The position numbers were made by a program, and so were the translations under genes. From Marinomonas phaeophyticola (GTDB lineage Bacteria; Pseudomonadota; Gammaproteobacteria; Pseudomonadales; Marinomonadaceae), in the NCBI RefSeq assembly GCF_026966905.1, contig NZ_JAPUBN010000019.1, forward strand, positions 62,001-126,000: 64,000 nt of DNA. The letters are read 5' to 3'. Positions 47,445 to 58,335 of this stretch are shown here, one piece after another. Position 1 is the first letter of the stretch. The number at the start of each line of letters is the position of its first letter. The notes under the pieces were generated by a model. It made no database searches. It saw nothing but the letters and a program-made list of their open reading frames with translations, and had not been told where the DNA came from.

Positions 47445-48725
47445 ATGTCGGATGATAAATTTGGTAAGGGAGAACATTCAGATAGACTTTTGTATTGTTC
47501 TTTTTGTGGAAAAAGCCAAGATGAAGTGAAGAAATTGATTGCAGGTCCTTCTGTATATATTTGTAATGAATGTGTGGACCTGTGTAGCAATATCATCACA
47601 CAAGAGCTCTCTCAAATTAATAATGAAGATCAAGAGTCTCAAGATGAATTACCTACACCTATGAAGCTCAAATCTGCGCTTGATGAATATGTGATAGGTC
47701 AAGAAAAAGCGAAGAGAGTATTGGCGGTTGCTGTTTATAATCACTACAAGCGTCTTCGTCATCAAGTTAAAGATAGCAGTGTTGAGTTAGGGAAAAGTAA
47801 CATTTTACTTATTGGCCCTACTGGTAGTGGTAAAACATTATTAGCTCAAACGTTAGCGCGTGTATTGGATGTACCATTCACCATTGCTGATGCAACAACA
47901 TTAACCGAGGCAGGTTATGTTGGTGAGGATGTTGAAAATATTATTCAAAAGCTCCTTCAGAAATGCGATTACGATGTAGAGAAGGCTCAACGCGGAATTG
48001 TCTACATTGATGAAATAGATAAAATTTCTCGCAAGTCTGATAATCCTTCGATAACACGTGATGTATCTGGTGAAGGTGTTCAGCAAGCGTTGCTAAAATT
48101 GATTGAAGGTACTGTTGCTTCCGTTCCTCCTCAAGGGGGGCGTAAGCATCCTCAGCAAGAGTTTCTACAGGTTGATACATCAAATATCTTGTTTATCTGT
48201 GGTGGTGCTTTTGCTGGCTTGGATCGAGTTATTAGTGATCGTACAGAGAAAGGCAGTATAGGGTTCTCTGCAGTTGTCAAAAGTAAAGAAGAAGACAAGA
48301 CTTTCTCTCAATCTGTTCATCAAGTTGAAACTGAGGATTTGGTTAAATTTGGTTTGATTCCTGAGTTCGTTGGTCGTTTACCAGTGGTTGCAACGCTATC
48401 TGAACTTGACGAAGAAGCATTGATTACTATTTTGAGTGAACCTAAAAATGCGCTGACTAAGCAGTACCAGCATTTATTTGGGCTTGAGGGTGTAGAGTTA
48501 GAATTTACTGAAGAGTCTCTTAAAGAAGCAGCTAGGCTTGCGTTGGAGCGTAAAACGGGTGCTCGAGGTTTGAGAAGTATATTAGAATCTGCATTATTGG
48601 ATTCAATGTATGATCTTCCTTCCAGAACAGATGTAACAAAAATTGTTATGGATGGTCAGGCTATTCGAGGTGAGGGTTTACCTTTGATGGTGCTTGAAAA
48701 AGAAGATGATGTAGCGAATCAATAA
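47445..48725 (+). CDS. clpX: ATP-dependent Clp protease ATP-binding subunit ClpX
   Basis: ClpX, 426 residues. The N-terminal zinc-binding domain shows CSFCGK and CNECVDLC. The AAA+ core has Walker A GPTGSGKT, Walker [11 protein letters not shown] and the ClpP-contact IGF loop seen in KGSIGFSAV. It unfolds tagged proteins for ClpP. The six-G run at 48125-48130 within PPQGGRKHP keeps its frame, in contrast to the broken runs elsewhere. Confidence 0.97.
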   Translation: MSDDKFGKGEHSDRLLYCSFCGKSQDEVKKLIAGPSVYICNECVDLCSNIITQELSQINNEDQESQDELPTPMKLKSALDEYVIGQEKAKRVLAVAVYNHYKRLRHQVKDSSVELGKSNILLIGPTGSGKTLLAQTLARVLDVPFTIADATTLTEAGYVGEDVENIIQKLLQKCDYDVEKAQRGIVYIDEIDKISRKSDNPSITRDVSGEGVQQALLKLIEGTVASVPPQGGRKHPQQEFLQVDTSNILFICGGAFAGLDRVISDRTEKGSIGFSAVVKSKEEDKTFSQSVHQVETEDLVKFGLIPEFVGRLPVVATLSELDEEALITILSEPKNALTKQYQHLFGLEGVELEFTEESLKEAARLALERKTGARGLRSILESALLDSMYDLPSRTDVTKIVMDGQAIRGEGLPLMVLEKEDDVANQ

Positions 48726-48743
48726 TTTTTTTGGTTCCTAAAT

Positions 48744-48784
48744 AAGGTCAGCTTGATAAAAATCATATCGGGTTGGCCTTTTTT
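48744..48784 (+). terminator. Rho-independent terminator after clpX
   Basis: AAGGTCAGCTTGATA (48744-48758) pairs with TATCGGGTTGGCCTT (48766-48780) over 15 bp including several G-T pairs, with a 7-nt loop and T4. Confidence 0.75.
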
Positions 48785-48949
48785 ATTGGGGAAATTGTAT
48801 GTTTTTCATTTTATCTATAATAGGATCAATGAAACATAATGATAATACTCCATAAGTTACGCTTGTTTTTCCATAGATAGCCCTTATGTTTTCTTATATC
48901 AAACCTCTTTTATTTTTTGCGCGTGTAATGCGCCTTATTGGAAAAATTT

Positions 48950-51337
48950 ATGTCTGAACAGATAACGCTTCCTATGCTGCCATTAAGAGATGTGGTGGTA
49001 TACCCAAATATGGTTTTGCCTCTTTTTGTTGGGCGGGCAAAATCCATTGCCGCACTCGAGGCAGCGATGGATGATAATAAATATGTATTCCTAGTTGCTC
49101 AACAAGATGCTTCGAAAGACAACCCAATGGTTGAGGACTTATATCCAATTGGTACTACTGCGAAAGTTATGCAACTGCTACGTCTTCCTGATGGTACAGT
49201 AAAAGTGCTTGTAGAGGGTGCTGCTCGTGCTCGTGTTGATGAATTGGCTGACCTTGAAAACTATGTTGAGGCAAAAGTAACAGAAATTGTGTCAACGGAT
49301 TCAGATGAAAGTTCATACTTAGCAATTCGCTCTGCTTTATTAAAACAACTGGATGAATATGTGGCAGGAAGCAAAAAAATTCCTGCTGAAGTAGTGACAT
49401 CGGTTAAAGTTATTGAAGAATTAGGTGTTTTGATTGATACCATCGCGGGTCATATGACGCTGAAATTGGAAGATAAGCAAAGTATTCTTGAAATGCATTC
49501 GTTAGTAGAGCGTGGCGAATATTTGATTGCGTTGATGGAAGGGGAGTTAGATATTGCCCACCTAGAAAAAAGCATTCGTAGTCGTGTTAAAAAACAAATG
49601 GAAAAAAGCCAGCGCGAATATTATTTGAATGAGCAAATGAAAGCGATTCAAAAAGAGCTAGGTGATATGGATGAAAGCGGTAATGAGCTTGATATCCTGC
49701 AAGAAAAAATCACTGAAAGTGGCATGTCTTCTGAGGCAATAGAAAAAGCGGAAGGCGAGCTTAAAAAATTACGAATGATGTCTCCAATGTCGGCTGAAGC
49801 GACCGTTGTTAGAGGTTACATTGATTGGTTGTTGTCATTACCATGGAAGCAGCGTAGTAAAGTTCGTAATGACCTAGCTTATGCTGAAAAAGTGCTTAAT
49901 CAAGACCATTATGGGTTGAACGATGTAAAAGAACGTATTCTTGAATTCTTGGCCGTTCAACAGCGCGTTAAGAAAGTAAAGGGCCCCGTTCTATGTCTTG
50001 TTGGGCCTCCAGGTGTGGGTAAAACCTCTTTAGGGCAGTCGATTGCCAAAGCGGTTAACCGGAAATACGTACGTATGTCACTTGGTGGTGTTCGTGATGA
50101 GGCTGAAATTCGTGGTCATCGTCGTACTTATATAGGTTCTATGCCAGGAAAACTGCTTCAAAAACTATCAAAAGTGAAAGTTAAAAACCCTCTTTTCTTA
50201 CTTGATGAGATTGATAAAATGGGGATGGATCAGCGTGGAGACCCAGCATCCGCATTATTAGAAGTGTTGGATCCAGAGCAAAACCACACGTTTAATGATC
50301 ACTATCTTGAAGTAGATTACGATTTGTCTGATGTTATGTTTATTTGTACTTCCAATAGTATGAATATCCCAGGACCTTTGCTTGATCGTATGGAGGTGAT
50401 TCGCATACCTGGTTATACTGAAGATGAGAAGTTGAATATTGCACGTCGTTATTTACTACCGAAGCAAGTTAAACTTTCTGGTTTGAAAGAGACAGAAGTT
50501 GATGTTACTGATGATGCTTTAATGGGGTTAATACGGTATTACACTCGTGAGGCAGGCGTCCGAGGGCTTGAACGTGAATTAAGTAAAGTATGTCGTAGAG
50601 TTGTTAAGCAGCAGTCTTTATCTAAAAATAAGACGGCTGTTATTGTCTCTGAGAACAATTTAGAAGAGTTTTCTGGTGTAAAGCGTTTCTCGTACGGTAA
50701 AGCAGAAGAAAAAAATCAAATTGGCCAAGTGACAGGATTAGCGTGGACATCCGTTGGTGGTGAATTATTAACGATTGAAGCGGCGGCTCTTACTGGTAAA
50801 GGGCGTCATGTAAAAACAGGCTCGTTAGGCGATGTAATGCAAGAATCGATTCAAGCCGCATTGACAGTTGTGCGAAGTCGTGCCGTTGCTCTTGGAATTG
50901 ATGAAGATTTTCATGAGAAAATTGATCTTCATGTCCATGTTCCTGAAGGGGCTACTCCTAAAGATGGTCCAAGTGCAGGTATCGCGATGTGTACCGCAAT
51001 GGTGTCTGTACTTGCTAAGGTGCCTGTAAAAGCGTCTGTTGCAATGACAGGGGAGATTACGTTGCGTGGGGAAGTCTTGGCTATAGGTGGACTTAAAGAG
51101 AAGCTATTGGCTGCTCACAGAGGCGGTATTAAAACGGTTATTATTCCTCATGAAAATGAGCGTGATTTAAAAGAAATTCCAGATAATATTAAAGCTGATC
51201 TTTCTATTCATCCAGTTAAATGGATTGATGAAGTGCTGGATATCGCTTTAGAGTACATTCCTTCACCAAAAAAGGTAAAAACTACCGCTTCTAAAGAAAA
51301 AATTGTTGATGAACAAGAAGCTGTGAGTCATCATTAG
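48950..51337 (+). CDS. lon: Lon ATP-dependent protease
   Basis: Lon, 795 residues from the ATG at 48950; a TTG at 48938 is in frame but not expected. The N-terminal substrate-binding domain opens [13 protein letters not shown]. The AAA+ domain has Walker [10 protein letters not shown] near residue 350. The protease domain has the catalytic Ser675 in [11 protein letters not shown] and the lysine in [14 protein letters not shown]. It degrades misfolded and short-lived regulatory proteins. It sits between clpX and hupB as in enterobacteria and pseudomonads. I could not identify a convincing heat-shock promoter. Confidence 0.97.
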   Translation: MSEQITLPMLPLRDVVVYPNMVLPLFVGRAKSIAALEAAMDDNKYVFLVAQQDASKDNPMVEDLYPIGTTAKVMQLLRLPDGTVKVLVEGAARARVDELADLENYVEAKVTEIVSTDSDESSYLAIRSALLKQLDEYVAGSKKIPAEVVTSVKVIEELGVLIDTIAGHMTLKLEDKQSILEMHSLVERGEYLIALMEGELDIAHLEKSIRSRVKKQMEKSQREYYLNEQMKAIQKELGDMDESGNELDILQEKITESGMSSEAIEKAEGELKKLRMMSPMSAEATVVRGYIDWLLSLPWKQRSKVRNDLAYAEKVLNQDHYGLNDVKERILEFLAVQQRVKKVKGPVLCLVGPPGVGKTSLGQSIAKAVNRKYVRMSLGGVRDEAEIRGHRRTYIGSMPGKLLQKLSKVKVKNPLFLLDEIDKMGMDQRGDPASALLEVLDPEQNHTFNDHYLEVDYDLSDVMFICTSNSMNIPGPLLDRMEVIRIPGYTEDEKLNIARRYLLPKQVKLSGLKETEVDVTDDALMGLIRYYTREAGVRGLERELSKVCRRVVKQQSLSKNKTAVIVSENNLEEFSGVKRFSYGKAEEKNQIGQVTGLAWTSVGGELLTIEAAALTGKGRHVKTGSLGDVMQESIQAALTVVRSRAVALGIDEDFHEKIDLHVHVPEGATPKDGPSAGIAMCTAMVSVLAKVPVKASVAMTGEITLRGEVLAIGGLKEKLLAAHRGGIKTVIIPHENERDLKEIPDNIKADLSIHPVKWIDEVLDIALEYIPSPKKVKTTASKEKIVDEQEAVSHH

Positions 51338-51462
51338 GTGAAACCTCGGAGTTGACAGAGGGTAGGATAGGCTTGTATAACTGCTCATCCTTATTATTTC
51401 TAATGAAAAGAAGTCCTAAAAAATATTTTTAAGGAACCACGAAAATACTGAAGGGGTACAAC

Positions 51463-51735
51463 GTGAATAAATCTGAATTGATTGATGCAATTGCTGCATC
51501 TGCTGATCTTTCTAAAGCGGCTGCTGGTAATGCACTAGATGCAACTCTACAAGCAATTACTGAATCGTTAGCAAAAGGTGATCAGGTTACATTGGTAGGT
51601 TTTGGTACATTTGCCGTTAAAGAGCGTGCGGCGAGAACTGGTCGTAACCCTCAGACTGGTGAGGAAATTCAAATTAAAGCAGCTAAAGTTCCTGGTTTTA
51701 AAGCCGGTAAAGGTCTTAAAGACGCTGTTAATTAA
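51463..51735 (+). CDS. hupB: DNA-binding protein HU-beta
   Basis: HU, 90 residues. The start [18 protein letters not shown] and the DNA-binding arm [20 protein letters not shown] (key: GRNPQTGE) with the C-terminal [11 protein letters not shown] are diagnostic. It bends and compacts DNA. Translation begins at a GTG (51463) behind AAGGGG. A tRNA-Asp gene follows 43 bp downstream. Confidence 0.97.
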   Translation: MNKSELIDAIAASADLSKAAAGNALDATLQAITESLAKGDQVTLVGFGTFAVKERAARTGRNPQTGEEIQIKAAKVPGFKAGKGLKDAVN

Positions 51736-51778
51736 TAGCTAAATAGCATAATTAATTTGTTGTTATTTAGATGAGTTC

Positions 51779-51855
51779 GGAGCAGTAGTTCAGTTGGTTA
51801 GAATACCTGCCTGTCACGCAGGGGGTCGCGGGTTCGAGTCCCGTCTGTTCCGCCA
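51779..51855 (+). tRNA. tRNA-Asp (anticodon GTC)
   Basis: A 77-base cloverleaf: acceptor GGAGCAG/CTGTTCC, anticodon loop CTGTCAC, T-arm CGGGTTCGAGTCCCG and an encoded CCA. Nearly the same sequence as the enterobacterial tRNA-Asp. Confidence 0.97.
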
Positions 51856-51935
51856 TTAGACAAAGAGGTGTGTTCCAGATGGAGTGCACCTTTTTTTGTA
51901 TAGACATACTTGAAGGAAAACATCATGGAGGCTAT

Positions 51936-53765
51936 ATGCTCCAAAATATAAGAGATAAGTCGCACGGTATTGTTGTTAAAATTATCGTTGGTTTTATTGT
52001 TGTGACTTTCGCGCTGTTTGGTGTGGATGCTTTAGTAACAGGTTTTAATTCCTCAGATACAGTCGCTGAAGTTAATGGTACAGAAATCACTCGCACTGAT
52101 TTACTTCAAGCCGCGGAAACGCAAAGACGTCAATTGATTTCCATGATGGGAAATAATATTAACCCTGCTTTGCTTGAAGATACATTACTACAAAGACGAG
52201 CGTTGGATGAGTTGATCCAAAGAGCTGTTTTAACTAATAATGCTGAATCACTTAATTTGGGTGTTTCTGATGCTCAAGTAGATCAGTATTTATTACAGGC
52301 TGGGGAGTTTCAAACAGACGGGCGATTTGATCAGAATAAATATGTAAATTTTGTTCGTTCACTTGGTTATACACCACTGTCCTTTAAAGAGCGTATTAAA
52401 ACAGATGTATTATTGCAGCAGGCTCGCTCAGCTATCGTCGCATCTGAGTTTGTTGTTCCTCATCAGGTTGACATGATTAAGACATTGCAAAATCAAACGC
52501 GTACTTTTGATTATGTTGAATTTGATCTTGCTTCTGAAACCGAGCAAATGGATGTTACCGATGCTGAAATCGAAACGTATTTTTCGGCACATCCAGAAGA
52601 GTTTAAACAAGAAGAGCAAGTTTCTTTAGATTATGTTCTTATTAAATCAACTGACTTACGTGACAGAATTGATGTTACCGATGCCGAGCTGAAAGCGGCC
52701 TATGATTCTGAAGTGGCTCTAGAACGATCTGAAGAGCGTCAGGTATCTCATATTTTATTGGAACTGGGTGATGACCGTACAGAAGATCAGGCTAATGCTT
52801 TAGTTACAGAAATTCAGCAGCAAATTGCTTCTGGGAAGTCTTTTGCGTCACTTGCTGAAACGTATTCCGATGACCTTGGTTCAAAGAGTTCCGGTGGTAA
52901 TTTGGGTTATATTGAAAAAGGTATCATGGGTGACGATTTTGACGATGCTGTATTTAATATGGCGTTAGGAGAGGTTAAGTCGGTTCAAACAGATTTTGGC
53001 CTGCATTTAGTGCAACTAAATGATATTGCAACAGTCGATGTAGCTAGCTTTGATGAAATGAAATTACAGCTTGAAGAGCAAATAGTGTCTAGAAAGATTG
53101 AAGATGCCTTGTTGGATGAGCATGAAAATATTGCCGATCTAGCTTATGCAAGCGATCGTTTAGAGCCATTGGCTAAAGAGTATGGTGTTGAAATAGAAAC
53201 GACGGCATTGTTTGGGCGAAGTGGGGGAAATGATGAGTTAACCGTCAACCCTCAAATTGTGGCAGCGGCCTACAGTGCTCAAGTACTTGAAGATGGTCAA
53301 AACAGTAATCTAATAGAGATTAATGATAATGAAGTTATCGTTGTTAGGGTAAAAGATCATAACCCTGAGTCTCTTCAGTCTTTAGACGATGCACGTGAAC
53401 AAGTGGCATCGGTATTAATTGAAGAAAAAGCGGTGGCTTCATTGAAAGCGAAAGCAGATTTAGCGTTTTCCGATCTAGATAATCAAGATTGGAAAACGGT
53501 AACGGCAGCCGCTCGTGGTGAAAGTGCTATTTCAGAACTGGCGTTTACCCTGCCTCATCCTGTGGATGCTCCTGTAACAGAGGTTAAGCCACTGTCAAAT
53601 GGTAATTTGGTATTGATGCGTTTAACGGCGGTTGAGTCGCAAGATGTTGAAGGGGATGATGAGCAAGTTTCGCTTTATGAGCGCTATTTAAATCAAACGA
53701 ATTCAACGCTTTCAACCCAAGCTCAGCAGAGTTTATTATCTAACGCTGCAACAATAGAACGCTAG
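51936..53765 (+). CDS. ppiD: Peptidyl-prolyl isomerase PpiD, SurA-N/parvulin type
   Basis: PpiD, 609 residues. A single N-terminal membrane helix (IIVGFIVVTFALFGVDALV) anchors a periplasmic chaperone. A SurA-like N-domain (about residues 35-180) is followed by a parvulin domain at about 268-368 with RQVSHILLEL, GKSFASLAETYSDD and GGNLGYIEKG. It assists folding of outer-membrane and secreted proteins near the Sec exit. The ATG at 51936 is set by GGAG at 51927-51930; an in-frame ATG at 51870 starts too close to the tRNA. Confidence 0.94.
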   Translation: MLQNIRDKSHGIVVKIIVGFIVVTFALFGVDALVTGFNSSDTVAEVNGTEITRTDLLQAAETQRRQLISMMGNNINPALLEDTLLQRRALDELIQRAVLTNNAESLNLGVSDAQVDQYLLQAGEFQTDGRFDQNKYVNFVRSLGYTPLSFKERIKTDVLLQQARSAIVASEFVVPHQVDMIKTLQNQTRTFDYVEFDLASETEQMDVTDAEIETYFSAHPEEFKQEEQVSLDYVLIKSTDLRDRIDVTDAELKAAYDSEVALERSEERQVSHILLELGDDRTEDQANALVTEIQQQIASGKSFASLAETYSDDLGSKSSGGNLGYIEKGIMGDDFDDAVFNMALGEVKSVQTDFGLHLVQLNDIATVDVASFDEMKLQLEEQIVSRKIEDALLDEHENIADLAYASDRLEPLAKEYGVEIETTALFGRSGGNDELTVNPQIVAAAYSAQVLEDGQNSNLIEINDNEVIVVRVKDHNPESLQSLDDAREQVASVLIEEKAVASLKAKADLAFSDLDNQDWKTVTAAARGESAISELAFTLPHPVDAPVTEVKPLSNGNLVLMRLTAVESQDVEGDDEQVSLYERYLNQTNSTLSTQAQQSLLSNAATIER

Positions 53766-53789
53766 ATATTTTATAGCAGTGCCAAAAAA

Positions 53790-53822
53790 AACCACTAAAT
53801 AAAAGGTATTTAGTGGTTTTTT
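53790..53822. terminator. Bidirectional terminator between ppiD and the DyP gene
   Basis: A perfect 12-bp inverted repeat, AACCACTAAATA (53790-53801) and TATTTAGTGGTT (53807-53818), with a 5-nt loop and A/T runs flanking it on both sides. Confidence 0.88.
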
Positions 53823-53840
53823 TATTTCCAAATATGGCCT

Positions 53841-54755
53841 CTATAGCTGTGTGAACCAAAGAAGGCTAGGGACAAAGAAGGCCTGTCCTGTAACGGCTTG
53901 AGTATACTTCATCAGATGATCTGTATGACCTTCTGTGTCCCCTTTCAGCATGCTGTTTAGCATTTTATTGAAGTTGTCGGGAGTACGGCAATAACTCGCA
54001 AACATGAGGCCTGATTCGGTTAATGTTGCAAAAGGCATGCTTTGGCGCAGAATTTCTAATGACTCACCTTGAGCGTTCTTAAGAGATGTTCGTTTTGTGT
54101 GAGCATGAGGTGATTTTTTATCTGATGAGAATTCAATGTTATCCGTCTTACTTCTTCCAAAAATACTTTCTTGTTGGTCTACAGGAAGTTGTTCCCAACT
54201 ATGTAGGCTGTGTATGAATTTTTGAAGGTGTAGGTAAGAGCCTCCACAAAAAGAAGGATCTTCATTTCCAACCAATGCCACTTCTTTTCTATGTTCCCCT
54301 TCAGGGTTTTCAGTACCATCAACAAATCCCGTTAAATCGCGACTGTCTAAATATTTAAAGCAGGAAACTTCTTCTACTAAAGAAACCGAATCTGAAAATA
54401 GTTGATAGAGCTTTTGAGCTAGTATAGAAGTAATATCTCTGCGATCAGATCGAATATGTAATATTAAATCTACAGGGGTATCTGGAGCCTGTTTTAAATC
54501 TGTATGTTGAAAGCCTGTGAGTTGTTTTGGTGTTTCCAGTGAAAGCTGGCTCCAATATTCATTGCCGATGCCAATAACGGCATGAAGGTTGGCGCTTTTA
54601 AATACACTTTGTGTGTTGGATATGACCTCAGGTGATCTTTTCAATGCTAGGCGAATTTGTTTGTGTTGACCCGGTTTTACATTGAATGTAATGAATAAGG
54701 CTTCACTTGATTGTTCCGCAGTAATGCCTGTTTGATGGAGTGGTGACAGTGACAT
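53841..54755 (-). CDS. Dye-decolourising (DyP-type) heme peroxidase
   Basis: A 304-residue DyP peroxidase. The family GXXDG motif is GFVDGTENP near residue 163-171, with the conserved aspartate; the proximal heme histidine lies in the PHAHTKR segment near residue 217-223. No Tat or Sec signal is seen, so it is cytoplasmic or an encapsulin-type cargo. The natural substrate of most bacterial members is unknown. It is downstream of the BatD gene in the same direction with a gap of about 50 bp, so it may belong to that transcript. Confidence 0.9.
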   Translation of the reverse strand: MSLSPLHQTGITAEQSSEALFITFNVKPGQHKQIRLALKRSPEVISNTQSVFKSANLHAVIGIGNEYWSQLSLETPKQLTGFQHTDLKQAPDTPVDLILHIRSDRRDITSILAQKLYQLFSDSVSLVEEVSCFKYLDSRDLTGFVDGTENPEGEHRKEVALVGNEDPSFCGGSYLHLQKFIHSLHSWEQLPVDQQESIFGRSKTDNIEFSSDKKSPHAHTKRTSLKNAQGESLEILRQSMPFATLTESGLMFASYCRTPDNFNKMLNSMLKGDTEGHTDHLMKYTQAVTGQAFFVPSLLWFTQL

Positions 54756-54806
54756 AGTGAGGGTCCTATAATCAGATTGAAATTATTAATACTAGAGCAA
54801 CTATTT

Positions 54807-56609
54807 TTAAAAATTTGGATATAGCGTTTTTAGCTTATCAGAAGAGCTGCTTTTAGGTACACCACTGATATGCTCTTCTAGTGCATCTGCTAAAGCTTGT
54901 CCGTTCCATTGGCTAGTTGCTTTATCTGAATACATACTGAGTTCTGATTCCATAATAAGTTGTGTTATTTCTTGTGAATTACTTAGACGCTTGATGTCTT
55001 CCAACCCCAAAATATTTTCGTCTCCCCAACGAAGTCTGGCCCACTCTAAAAGGTTTCCTCTTAGTTGAGATAATCGATTTGCACGACAGCAGTGTATTAG
55101 TTGCGCATAAGCTGATGCTTCATCAAGGGCTGTTACAGGTGCAAAATCTTTGATAGTTGGAATTTTCTCATCATCTAAAAGCGTTTTCTTACGTTTTTTT
55201 ATCCAGATAGTTATGACGCTTACTAATGTAACTGCAAATAAAGAAGCGATCGCTAATATTTTTAGGATCGAGGAATTGCTAGGTTCTGTTACTTCCAATT
55301 CAACTCCAATATTTTGCGTGTTTGCTTTTGGTTGAACCTTTGGTTTTGCTAGTGAGATTGGTTGGCTATTTTCTTGTTGTATTGCGTTGTTTTCATTGTG
55401 AGATTTTTGTATGGCTGTTTGATTATTTGATTGATTGACCAATGGTAAGATTGATAAATCAATGCTTTCTGTCGATGCTACTTCTAATATTCTGTCTTCT
55501 ACGTTCCAGAAAGGAATTTCTATTGAAGGTAATGTAATTACACCTTCTCGAGTAGGAACGACTTCAATAACAAGGGACTGATTGCCTATAATTCCATTAC
55601 TGGTTTTTTGACTGCTAAATTTAGCGGGTTGCGGATAGAGTTTGTAATCTGCTGTGCTAGAAAAAGCAATCGGTGGTATTTGTTCGGGTAGTGCCCCTTT
55701 CGCTCTAATTTCAATTTTCCAAGTTAACGTATCACCAATATGGGCATTGGTAGTGGGAGTAAGGCTACTTGAAATCTGAACATTGTCAGCTGGTAACCAG
55801 TAATCGTTTGAGTAGCTTGCAGGGATTGGTAGAATGTTTAAAGATATCGGTAGGCTCTGTACTTTAATAATTCTTCGACCGGCATTTGTATTTATCATAG
55901 CGGATATGGTTTGTGGCGGCAGGTCAAGTTGACCACTGACCTGGGGGAAAGCGAGATATTGCCTGGTTCTGACTTGATATGTGGTGCCATTGATCATTTC
56001 GCTGTGTGATTGATCATCCACTAGGCGCTCTATCACCAAATTTGCATGGTTTGGTGTAGATATATTAGCGTTTTGTAATGCGACAGACGTGTACAGCGCC
56101 ATGGTTAAAATAACTTGTTGTTGCAGGTAGGGCTGTGGCTCAGAAGAATGCATCTTTAGCATAACAGGAGGGTTGCCATTTTCATCCAATAGTTGGGGGG
56201 CGTTTTTTACCTCTAAAATCAATGATTCCGACTGATATTCACCTACTTTAATTTTAGGGATTTCAATTTTGCCAACAGATTTAGGCATTAAGTTTATTAC
56301 CCAAAAATTCAATGCTTGAGTGGTTCCTAGGTTGAATCTAAATTGACTGTTTTGGCTCTGCCCTAATATATCGAAGTCTCTTTTTAATGAGGAAAGGTCA
56401 GGACCTGATCCTGTGTCAGGAAAATCAGTGCGTATACTGAGCTGAACTACTTCATTTTCAACGACGATATTTTTATTTAGAGATGCGATAACCGTAGCCG
56501 ACAATGCGCCGGTGCTGATCAAGAAAAAAAGGCCAATGACATATATCTTTACCAAAGAAAGTAAAAATTGTAATGAAGTTAAAATATGTGTTCTTTCAAT
56601 TACTACCAT
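54807..56609 (-). CDS. BatD family protein
   Basis: A 600-residue exported protein of the BatD/PF13584 kind. Counted from the ATG at 56609, a Sec-type hydrophobic segment (VKIYVIGLFFLISTGALS) ends near residue 38. It is followed by repeated Ig-like beta domains, a Ser/Asn/Gln-rich linker and a C-terminal membrane helix (ILAIASLFAVTLVSVITIWI). In-frame extension to 56723 would overlap the VWA-TPR gene by about 120 bp and is not favoured. BatD belongs to the Bat stress/aerotolerance operon. The precise role is not known. Confidence 0.8.
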   Translation of the reverse strand: MVVIERTHILTSLQFLLSLVKIYVIGLFFLISTGALSATVIASLNKNIVVENEVVQLSIRTDFPDTGSGPDLSSLKRDFDILGQSQNSQFRFNLGTTQALNFWVINLMPKSVGKIEIPKIKVGEYQSESLILEVKNAPQLLDENGNPPVMLKMHSSEPQPYLQQQVILTMALYTSVALQNANISTPNHANLVIERLVDDQSHSEMINGTTYQVRTRQYLAFPQVSGQLDLPPQTISAMINTNAGRRIIKVQSLPISLNILPIPASYSNDYWLPADNVQISSSLTPTTNAHIGDTLTWKIEIRAKGALPEQIPPIAFSSTADYKLYPQPAKFSSQKTSNGIIGNQSLVIEVVPTREGVITLPSIEIPFWNVEDRILEVASTESIDLSILPLVNQSNNQTAIQKSHNENNAIQQENSQPISLAKPKVQPKANTQNIGVELEVTEPSNSSILKILAIASLFAVTLVSVITIWIKKRKKTLLDDEKIPTIKDFAPVTALDEASAYAQLIHCCRANRLSQLRGNLLEWARLRWGDENILGLEDIKRLSNSQEITQLIMESELSMYSDKATSQWNGQALADALEEHISGVPKSSSSDKLKTLYPNF

Positions 56610-58335
56610 ATTGGCAGTCCATCCTCTTGTTTGAATCGATTTTCTGCTCGTTTTTCTTGATGTAAATACCAGAGTTTCCGTTTTAATAAACCACCAGGGT
56701 CGTCTTGTATTTGTCTTAACCATTGATCTAAAGCGATTTTTTCTTCATCTGTAATATCGTTTTTTTCAGATTCGGTATTGTTTATAGCATTTTTCTCGTC
56801 ATCAGGTGTGTTGTTCTGTTCATCGCTGGTTTTGTTGTCTTCTTTTTCTTCATCACTGGTGCCATCTTTATTCTGAGATTTCTTTTGTTGGTTTTCGGTA
56901 TTGTTTTTCTCTTTAGATTGTTGCGGATCATTATTCGGTTTTTGATTTTGTTGTTGATCTTGATCTTGATCTTGATCTTGCTTCTGTTCTTTTTGCTTTT
57001 GCTGTAAATACGCTAAGTTTTCTTGCGCTGCCTTTGAATTTGGGTCTAATTCAAGCGATTTTTTGAATGCTTGAATTGCATCTTCGAGGTTACCTGATAA
57101 TGCGAGACTATTACCTAAATTATAAAAGTCTGAAGCAGACGATGCTTGAGATTTTAGCACGTCTGCCGCTTCTGAATATCTTTCTACAGCGTAATTTGAG
57201 GCGGCTTGCCATTTTTTATTCTCGAAAAGTGAAGATGCTTCATCCCACTGACCATTATCTACTTTGCTTTGCGCTAGTTGATCTTGTGTCATGAACCATT
57301 CTAGCGGTGATGCAATACTGTTAGGGGGTAACTGCTTAAGTTGATAATGAGAAGTAAATAGGCTCCAGGACGAAATTGGATTAAAAGCCATATTAAAAAA
57401 GGCATCAATAGCCAATGTCCTTTTTCAACCCAAATATTACTAAGAGCATTTGATTCTCGGAGTGTTTTTTGGGTGGACTGTTGGTTGTTGACGATACTTT
57501 GTATGTCTTTATCCGTCAGTTGACTATCGAAGTATTGACCATTTAATGTACTGGCAAGATCAATTAATGAAGATACAGGTAGAGGTGGTTTAACGGTTTT
57601 GTTGTTTTTTCTTAGATGGGATCCATCAGGAAGTACAATTTCTCCTCCTTGTTGGCTTCCAACCCCAATGATACTCACTTGCAAAGAGTTGAGTTTTGTT
57701 AATTTTGGTATTTCTATTATTTCATTGCTATTGATGCTATCTGTAACAATAATTAGATGTGCAGGAGACGGGTTATTTTCTAACAAGGAGAGTGACGTCT
57801 GAACTCCAGCGAGCAGGTTGCTGCCATAAAGAGGCATAATTAAAGGATCAAGTGCTAAGAGAAAGTGTGTAAGCGTTGATTTATCAGCACTAAATGGACT
57901 AATTGTGTAAGCATCGCCCGCAAAAGCCACCATGGCAATTTCACCTTCAGTAATGGTATTTATGATGTCCTGTAATTTTTGTTTTAGTCGGGTTAATCGA
58001 TTTGGTTTTATATCTGTAGCATAGAGAGAAATCGATTGATCTATTAACAAAATGGTTTTTGCGTTAGAGGTATAAGTGGGTTGAGGTTGCTTTTCCCAGC
58101 TAATACCAGACAGCCCAATAATAGCGAGACAAAGGCTTAATAGGCCTAACCATTTAGATGTGTTTTTTCCTATGCTTGGCTTGGTTAAAAATGGTAATAA
58201 TTTTGGGTCTATAAACTTTTTCAGTTGTGTTCCCCGAGAGCCATGCTTAGTGAAAAGTATCACGCACAGTAGTGTAAAGGGGATTAATAATAACCAAGTT
58301 GGTCTAGTAAAATATAGCCCTGGAAGCAGTTCCAT
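56603..58335 (-). CDS. VWA-TPR membrane protein (BatB/BatC fusion type; frame broken at C5/G5 run)
   Basis: A single protein of about 577 residues if intact. The first frame from 58335 gives two N-terminal membrane helices, a von Willebrand A domain with MIDAS residues LLIDQSIS and a second helix pair, then derails after LLLIINLSSYP. The other frame continues with LEWFMTQDQLAQ, TPR repeats (DFYNLGNSLALSGNLEDAIQAF) and a low-complexity Gln/Asp/Lys/Asn-rich tail ending at 56603. The switch is five G on the plus strand, 57324-57328; a sixth restores the frame. The fused arrangement is the common form in gammaproteobacteria, so two separate genes are less likely. Confidence 0.83.
56954..56977. 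repeat. Hexanucleotide repeat encoding a Gln-Asp linker
   Basis: Four tandem copies of TTGATC (56954-56977), read on the minus strand as Gln-Asp repeats in the VWA-TPR tail. A six-base unit keeps the frame whatever the copy number, so it can change tail length but not switch expression. Confidence 0.85.

Noticed and set aside
48125..48130. A frame break at the G6 run in clpX
   Set aside because: The reading frame continues through it with intact ClpX motifs, so this run is correct.
56609..56723. Longer BatD start
   Set aside because: It would overlap the upstream gene by about 120 bp and precede the hydrophobic signal by an unrelated basic stretch.
56954..56977. Phase-variable repeat
   Set aside because: The unit is six bases, so copy-number change keeps the frame; it can only alter linker length.
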